Shown: piece by piece, positions 6,414 through 8,823 of the stretch
Position numbering within the stretch: the stretch's first letter is position 1
How the letters are laid out: each line of letters opens with the position of its first letter
NCBI GenBank assembly: GCA_946481425.1
Contig: CAMLNT010000085.1
Location: 1-8,823, forward strand
Origin: an uncultured Brevundimonas sp.
GTDB taxonomy: Bacteria > Pseudomonadota > Alphaproteobacteria > Caulobacterales > Caulobacteraceae
Length of the DNA: 8,823 bases
Reading direction: 5' to 3'
Notes under the pieces: generated by a model
What the model was told of the DNA's origin: nothing
The model's database searches: none
The model's input: the letters and a program-made list of their open reading frames with translations, nothing else
Translations under genes and position numbers: made by a program

Positions 6414-7039
6414 CCGCAGCCGACATCGACGGTCTGGCATGGGCCAAGGGAGTCGATGGTCTGTTGCCTGCGGTCGTGCAGGATGTCGCGACGCGCCAGG
6501 TGTTGGTTTTGGCCTGGATGAACCGCGAGGCGCTTGCCGAAACGCTTGCTAGCGGGGAGGTCACCTTCTGGTCCCGCAGCCGTGGGGCGCGTTGGCGCAA
6601 GGGGGAGACCTCCGGCAACCGGCTCGTCGTGGACCATGTGCTCGCCGACTGCGACGCCGACGCCCTGCTGGTGCTGGCCCGGCCGAATGGTCCTGCGTGT
6701 CACGAACTGACGACCAGTTGCTTCGGCGTTGAGACCGCGCCGGGCGTCGGCTTTCTCTCGCGGCTGGAGGCCATCATCGCTGAGCGCGCCAAGGCCACTC
6801 CGGAGGAGAGCTACACCGCCCGCCTACTCGCTGACGGGGTGGCGCGCATCGCGCAGAAGGTCGGGGAGGAAGGCGTCGAGACGGCGCTGGCGGCGGTCAC
6901 GCGCGATGACGACGGGTTCACCGCCGAGGTCGCCGATCTCGTCTACCACCTGCTGGTTCTGATGCGCGCGCGCGCGGTCACGCTGGATCAGCTGCTGGAG
7001 GCCCTACGCCTCCGGAACGCGGAACAATCAGTTCCCTGA
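6389..7039 (+). CDS. hisIE: Fused phosphoribosyl-AMP cyclohydrolase and phosphoribosyl-ATP pyrophosphatase (HisIE)
   Basis: HisIE performs steps two and three of the pathway. The C-terminal HisE half cleaves pyrophosphate from phosphoribosyl-ATP, and the N-terminal HisI half then opens the purine ring. Of 216 residues, about 1-115 are HisI: LPAVVQD (26-32), LAWMN (41-45), WSRSR (61-65), WRKGETSGN (69-77), metal-binding DCDAD (87-91), and zinc cysteines C88, C104 and C111 in [13 protein letters not shown]. Residues from about 124 to 212 are the helical MazG-like His[11 protein letters not shown] (138-147), [15 protein letters not shown] (155-169), and [10 protein letters not shown] (182-191). 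AAAGG at 6376-6380 stands 8 bases before ATG 6389, supporting this start 25 bases inside hisF. It is the last his gene. No strong terminator is seen before the converging gene 46 bases away. Confidence 0.95.
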   Translation: MERSRAPLTAADIDGLAWAKGVDGLLPAVVQDVATRQVLVLAWMNREALAETLASGEVTFWSRSRGARWRKGETSGNRLVVDHVLADCDADALLVLARPNGPACHELTTSCFGVETAPGVGFLSRLEAIIAERAKATPEESYTARLLADGVARIAQKVGEEGVETALAAVTRDDDGFTAEVADLVYHLLVLMRARAVTLDQLLEALRLRNAEQSVP

Positions 7040-7085
7040 GCGTCGACTGCGTCTGGCCTACGCTCTGCCCCGCGCCTCTCCGGCT

Positions 7086-7346
7086 CTACTTTGGCTTCTG
7101 ACGATTGGCCTGGATGATGGCCACGATAATCAGGGCGAAGGCGGCGAGGCGGACAAGGAACAGCGGGCTGCGTTCCTCAACCGGAATCTGAGTCACGGCC
7201 AGCCAGGCGTAGTTGACGGCCAACAGGAAGAAGCTGGCCGCGAACATGAGAAATAGCGTCTGGCGCGTTCGGCGCCAGTACGAGAGGAACAGCAGACTGG
7301 CGACGGAAAACCCCATCACCACCGCGCCGGAGAGAAACGGCTCCAT
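7086..7346 (-). CDS. Small three-helix membrane protein, DUF5985-like (second copy)
   Basis: This 86-residue protein has three predicted membrane helices at about residues 4-22, 31-51 and 62-79. An Arg-rich cytoplasmic turn (YWRRTRQT) follows helix 1, and the tail is basic (NRQKPK). The pattern fits the uncharacterised DUF5985 family as I remember it; no function is known. I chose ATG 7346 because it begins one base after the upstream gene's stop. The longer ORF from 7394 would add a charged N-terminal stretch read through the neighbour's end. GGAG lies about 10 bases upstream. It is last in a three-gene set with its relative and a winged-helix gene. It could be part of a small membrane complex or a sensor; this is inference. 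Confidence 0.7.
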   Translation of the reverse strand: MEPFLSGAVVMGFSVASLLFLSYWRRTRQTLFLMFAASFFLLAVNYAWLAVTQIPVEERSPLFLVRLAAFALIIVAIIQANRQKPK

Positions 7347-7347
7347 C

Positions 7348-7623
7348 TCAGTCTCGCTCCGCTTCCCAGATGAAGCCGTAAAGAAGGATCGCAACGGCCC
7401 CCAGCGTGAGCCAAAGGCGCGGCTCCCGTAGATTGGCCGCTGGCAATACCAGCTGGTCCACCACCACGATCAGGTTCGAGACGGCCAGCAGACCGAAGCA
7501 GATGCCGCTCCAGAGCAGGATCGGCTGCGGCCGCCTGCGGAACTGACGCCAAAGCAGGCCGGCGCACACCGTGCTCGCGACGAAGCAGGCGAGGTAGACG
7601 ATCTGCGCGAGGATCGAGGTCAT
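7348..7623 (-). CDS. Small three-helix membrane protein, DUF5985-like (first copy)
   Basis: This 91-residue protein has predicted membrane helices at about residues 6-26, 34-57 and 69-86, an Arg-rich loop after helix 1 (WRQFRRRPQP), and an acidic tail (WEAERD). It has the same size, topology and Arg-loop placement as its downstream neighbour, so the two may be diverged duplicates. I chose the second of two adjacent ATGs (7623) because AAAGGA lies 6 bases ahead of it and only 3 ahead of the first (7626). The stop of the winged-helix gene overlaps the first ATG, indicating tight translational coupling. The longer reading frame up to 7749 is a shadow of the upstream gene. Function is unknown; resemblance to DUF5985 is from memory. 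Confidence 0.7.
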   Translation of the reverse strand: MTSILAQIVYLACFVASTVCAGLLWRQFRRRPQPILLWSGICFGLLAVSNLIVVVDQLVLPAANLREPRLWLTLGAVAILLYGFIWEAERD

Positions 7624-7625
7624 CA

Positions 7626-7997
7626 TCAGTCCTTTCGCCACCGGAAGGCGTCGGCAAAGGCGTCCAGCCCGGGAGATTGACGCGCCACGATTATCCGGCG
7701 TGCTCGGCCGGCAAAGCGGCCATAGAAGGCGCTGGCCAGCCGGGCGCATTCGCCGACGTCGTCGTTCACGGGCTGGAATCGCAGCCAGCCCTCACGGTCG
7801 AGGGTTGCAATGCCCGACGAGGTCAGCGACCGGATACCCTGTTCCACGACCACCTCGCTCGCCCGCATCCGCGACACCAGCTCTGATCTGGCCAGGCGCT
7901 GTTCCGGTTCCCTGAGCAGGACCGAGAGAAGTTCCAGGTCCCAGATCGAGGTGAAGCTGTCGCCGATAAACTGCTCGATGTCGTGGTCGGTGGCCAT
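7626..7997 (-). CDS. Winged-helix-like protein of unknown function
   Basis: This 123-residue soluble protein is unnamed. Residues from about 14 to 76 read as a winged helix: a first helix SIWDLELLSVLLREP, then RSELVSRMRAS, a recognition-type helix VVVEQGIRSLTSSGI, and a wing ATLDREGWLRFQP. The second half (about 81-123) is helical with an Arg-rich stretch (GRFAGRARRIIVARQSP) and ends in FADAFRWRKD, an ending I remember as conserved in similar proteins beside DUF5985-like genes. The role could be transcriptional control of the cassette or partnering with its membrane proteins; neither is shown. ATG 7997 is the first plausible start. A much longer frame reaching 8564 runs antisense through the kinase gene and is rejected. 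AGGGG lies about 13 bases upstream, which is loose. Confidence 0.72.
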   Translation of the reverse strand: MATDHDIEQFIGDSFTSIWDLELLSVLLREPEQRLARSELVSRMRASEVVVEQGIRSLTSSGIATLDREGWLRFQPVNDDVGECARLASAFYGRFAGRARRIIVARQSPGLDAFADAFRWRKD

Positions 7998-8032
7998 GCC
8001 GACTGCGCTACCCCTTGGCGTGTGGAAGCCCC

Positions 8033-8061
8033 GGTCTAGGGGGATTGTCTCCGCGATGCAA
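8033..8061 (-). promoter_or_regulatory. Putative promoter of the winged-helix / membrane-protein cassette
   Basis: On the - strand, TTGCATC (8061-8055) is followed after 14 bases by CCTAGACC (8040-8033). This fits the Caulobacter housekeeping pattern TTGACGS-N10-14-GCTANAWC at most conserved positions of the -10 element. Transcription would start near 8026, about 28 bases before ATG 7997. The -35 falls inside the hairpin at 8051-8068. The match is partial and depends on the host being Caulobacter-like. Confidence 0.35.
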
Positions 8062-8068
8062 ATCGCGG
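8051..8068. repeat. Perfect 7-bp inverted repeat with GCAA loop
   Basis: CCGCGAT (8051-8057) and ATCGCGG (8062-8068) are exact reverse complements around GCAA, a GNRA-type tetraloop if transcribed. There is no T-tract, so it does not look like a terminator. It covers the putative -35 of the leftward cassette and could be an operator or part of a transcript leader. Confidence 0.6.
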
Positions 8069-8077
8069 GCGAGGCTT

Positions 8078-8095
8078 GTGAACTCGCGATTTCAC
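8078..8095. promoter_or_regulatory. Near-perfect 18-bp palindrome, candidate operator
   Basis: GTGAACTCGCGATTTCAC reads the same on both strands in 8 of its 9 base pairs; only C8083/T8090 fail. There is no loop, so it suits a dimeric DNA-binding protein better than an RNA hairpin. It lies in the divergent region 80 bases upstream of the winged-helix start and about 90 upstream of the poly-HAMP gene. The cognate regulator is unknown; the adjacent winged-helix protein is one candidate. Confidence 0.5.
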
Positions 8096-8127
8096 GCGGC
8101 GCGGAACGATGTGGTCTTTCGCGAGTT
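8081..8127. repeat. 9-bp inverted repeat around a TCGCGA core
   Basis: AACTCGCGA (8081-8089) and TCGCGAGTT (8119-8127) are exact reverse complements separated by 29 bases. The left arm is also the core of the 18-bp palindrome. The right arm may be a second, partial binding site in the opposite orientation, or the pair may form a long stem if transcribed rightward. Confidence 0.45.
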
Positions 8128-8186
8128 TGAAGCCTTGAGGAGGGTTGCACCTTCCTTCCGGACAAGGGGCCGGTTGTATCGGGGAG

Positions 8187-8823
8187 ATGTCGGTGGGAAC
8201 CGTGAATTCGGACGATTGCGCTGTCTTGCGCGAGGGACTGATCGAAGCCCTGACGCGGCTGCGCGACGGTGATTTCTCGGTGCGCATGAAGCTCCGTTCG
8301 CGCGATCCGCGCGATCAGGAGATCGCCGACCTCTTCAACCAGGTCGTGGGCCTGAACGACAGCATCTCCGACGAGTTCGACCGCCTGGCCCGCGTGGTCG
8401 GCAAGGAAGGCGAGATCACCCACAGGGCCAAGGTGCGCGGCGCCGCCGGCGGCTGGAGCGCCAAGCTCGACGCCGTCAACGCCCTGGTCGACGACATGGT
8501 CCAGCCTACCACCGAGGTGGCGCGCGTCATCGGGGCGGTGGCCGAGGGCGACCTGTCCCAGCACATGGCCGTCGAGATCGACGGCCGGCGCCTGAAGGGC
8601 GAGTTCCTGCGCATCGGCAAGGTGGTGAACACCATGGTCGATCAGTTGGGGTCGTTCGCTTCGGAAGTGACGCGCGTGGCGCGTGAGGTCGGCACGGAGG
8701 GCAAGTTGGGCGGCCAGGCGCGCGTGAAGGGCGTCGCCGGGACCTGGAGAGACCTGACGGAAAACGTGAACCTGATGGCCGACAACCTGACCGGCCAGGT
8801 CCGCAACATCGCCGAGGTGACCA
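8187..8823 (+). CDS. Poly-HAMP soluble signalling protein, probable hybrid histidine kinase (N-terminal part)
   Basis: The frame is open from 8187 to the window edge, giving about 212 residues of an incomplete protein. There is no signal peptide or membrane helix, so it is cytoplasmic. It consists of tandem HAMP-like units: [13 protein letters not shown] near 23-35, an inter-HAMP unit [29 protein letters not shown] (about 71-99), a HAMP with [11 protein letters not shown] (about 120-130), and a unit [29 protein letters not shown] (about 170-198). This repeat pattern is that of Nik1-type (group III) hybrid kinases, found in fungi and many bacteria, where HAMP arrays relay osmotic or other cues to a kinase and receiver domain. 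Those output domains lie beyond the window, so kinase identity is inferred. Start choice is open: ATG 8187 touches GGGGAG (8181-8186), while GTG 8193 has the same site at an ideal 6 bases. Confidence 0.8.
   Translation, partial: MSVGTVNSDDCAVLREGLIEALTRLRDGDFSVRMKLRSRDPRDQEIADLFNQVVGLNDSISDEFDRLARVVGKEGEITHRAKVRGAAGGWSAKLDAVNALVDDMVQPTTEVARVIGAVAEGDLSQHMAVEIDGRRLKGEFLRIGKVVNTMVDQLGSFASEVTRVAREVGTEGKLGGQARVKGVAGTWRDLTENVNLMADNLTGQVRNIAEVT

Noticed and set aside
7021..7035. Small hairpin GGAAC-AATCA-GTTCC at the end of hisIE
   Set aside because: Five pairs inside coding sequence with no following T-run; likely chance.
7038..7065. Possible terminator: GAGCGT and ACGCTC pair around a 16-base loop after hisIE
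   Set aside because: Only six pairs, a long loop and no T-tract on either strand, so it is too weak to call a terminator for either converging gene.
8077..8096. CRP/FNR-like site TGTGA ... TCACG
   Set aside because: The half-sites are 10 bases apart instead of the 6 of a CRP site, and the outermost pair does not match; better described as its own palindrome.
7626..8564. A 312-residue - strand reading frame extending the winged-helix gene to the right
   Set aside because: Its first two thirds run antisense to the poly-HAMP gene and through the intergenic region. The recognisable protein starts at ATG 7997, and long antisense frames are expected at this GC content.
1..8823. CRISPR array, transposon ends, tRNA or rRNA genes
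   Set aside because: I saw no regularly spaced repeats, transposase-like proteins, terminal repeats or tRNA-like cloverleaf sequences.

Overview
The window is GC-rich (about two thirds by eye) and gene-dense. It comes from a member of the Pseudomonadota (Proteobacteria), most likely an alphaproteobacterium near Caulobacterales. The taxonomic guess rests on codon and base composition, the soluble poly-HAMP signalling protein at the right end, promoter-like sequences that fit the Caulobacter housekeeping pattern, and a cassette of one small winged-helix protein and two three-helix membrane proteins. It is an inference. The his proteins themselves look like the gammaproteobacterial (E. coli and Xanthomonas) versions.

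Bases 1-201 are upstream sequence without a convincing gene, ending in a promoter (about 165-191). Bases 202-7039 hold one compact operon of eight genes on the + strand: a TrpR-family (YerC/YecD type) regulator, hisG, hisD, a hisC-hisB fusion, hisH, hisA, hisF and a hisI-hisE fusion. Almost every junction overlaps (4, 4, 4, 7, 11 and 25 bases) and the only gap is 5 bases. The products carry ATP and PRPP through to histidine: HisG, HisIE, HisA, HisH with HisF, the dehydratase half of HisCB, the aminotransferase half of HisCB, and HisD. Only histidinol-phosphate phosphatase is missing. The HAD phosphatase domain that precedes the dehydratase in E. coli HisB is absent, and HisC occupies that position. 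The regulator probably represses the operon in response to histidine, and an imperfect dyad overlaps its promoter.

Bases 7086-7997 hold a converging three-gene cassette on the - strand: a 123-residue winged-helix protein, then two small three-helix membrane proteins resembling the DUF5985 family, packed with 1-2 base gaps. Bases 7998-8186 are a divergent intergenic region rich in structure: a perfect 7-bp hairpin, a near-perfect 18-bp palindrome and a 9-bp inverted repeat, all built around a TCGCG core. From about 8187 to the window edge runs the start of a soluble poly-HAMP signalling protein, probably a hybrid histidine kinase, cut off by the window.

The points most worth following are the HisC-HisB fusion without a phosphatase, the near-leaderless regulator under a possible self-operator, and the uncharacterised winged-helix and membrane-protein cassette facing a palindrome-rich promoter region.
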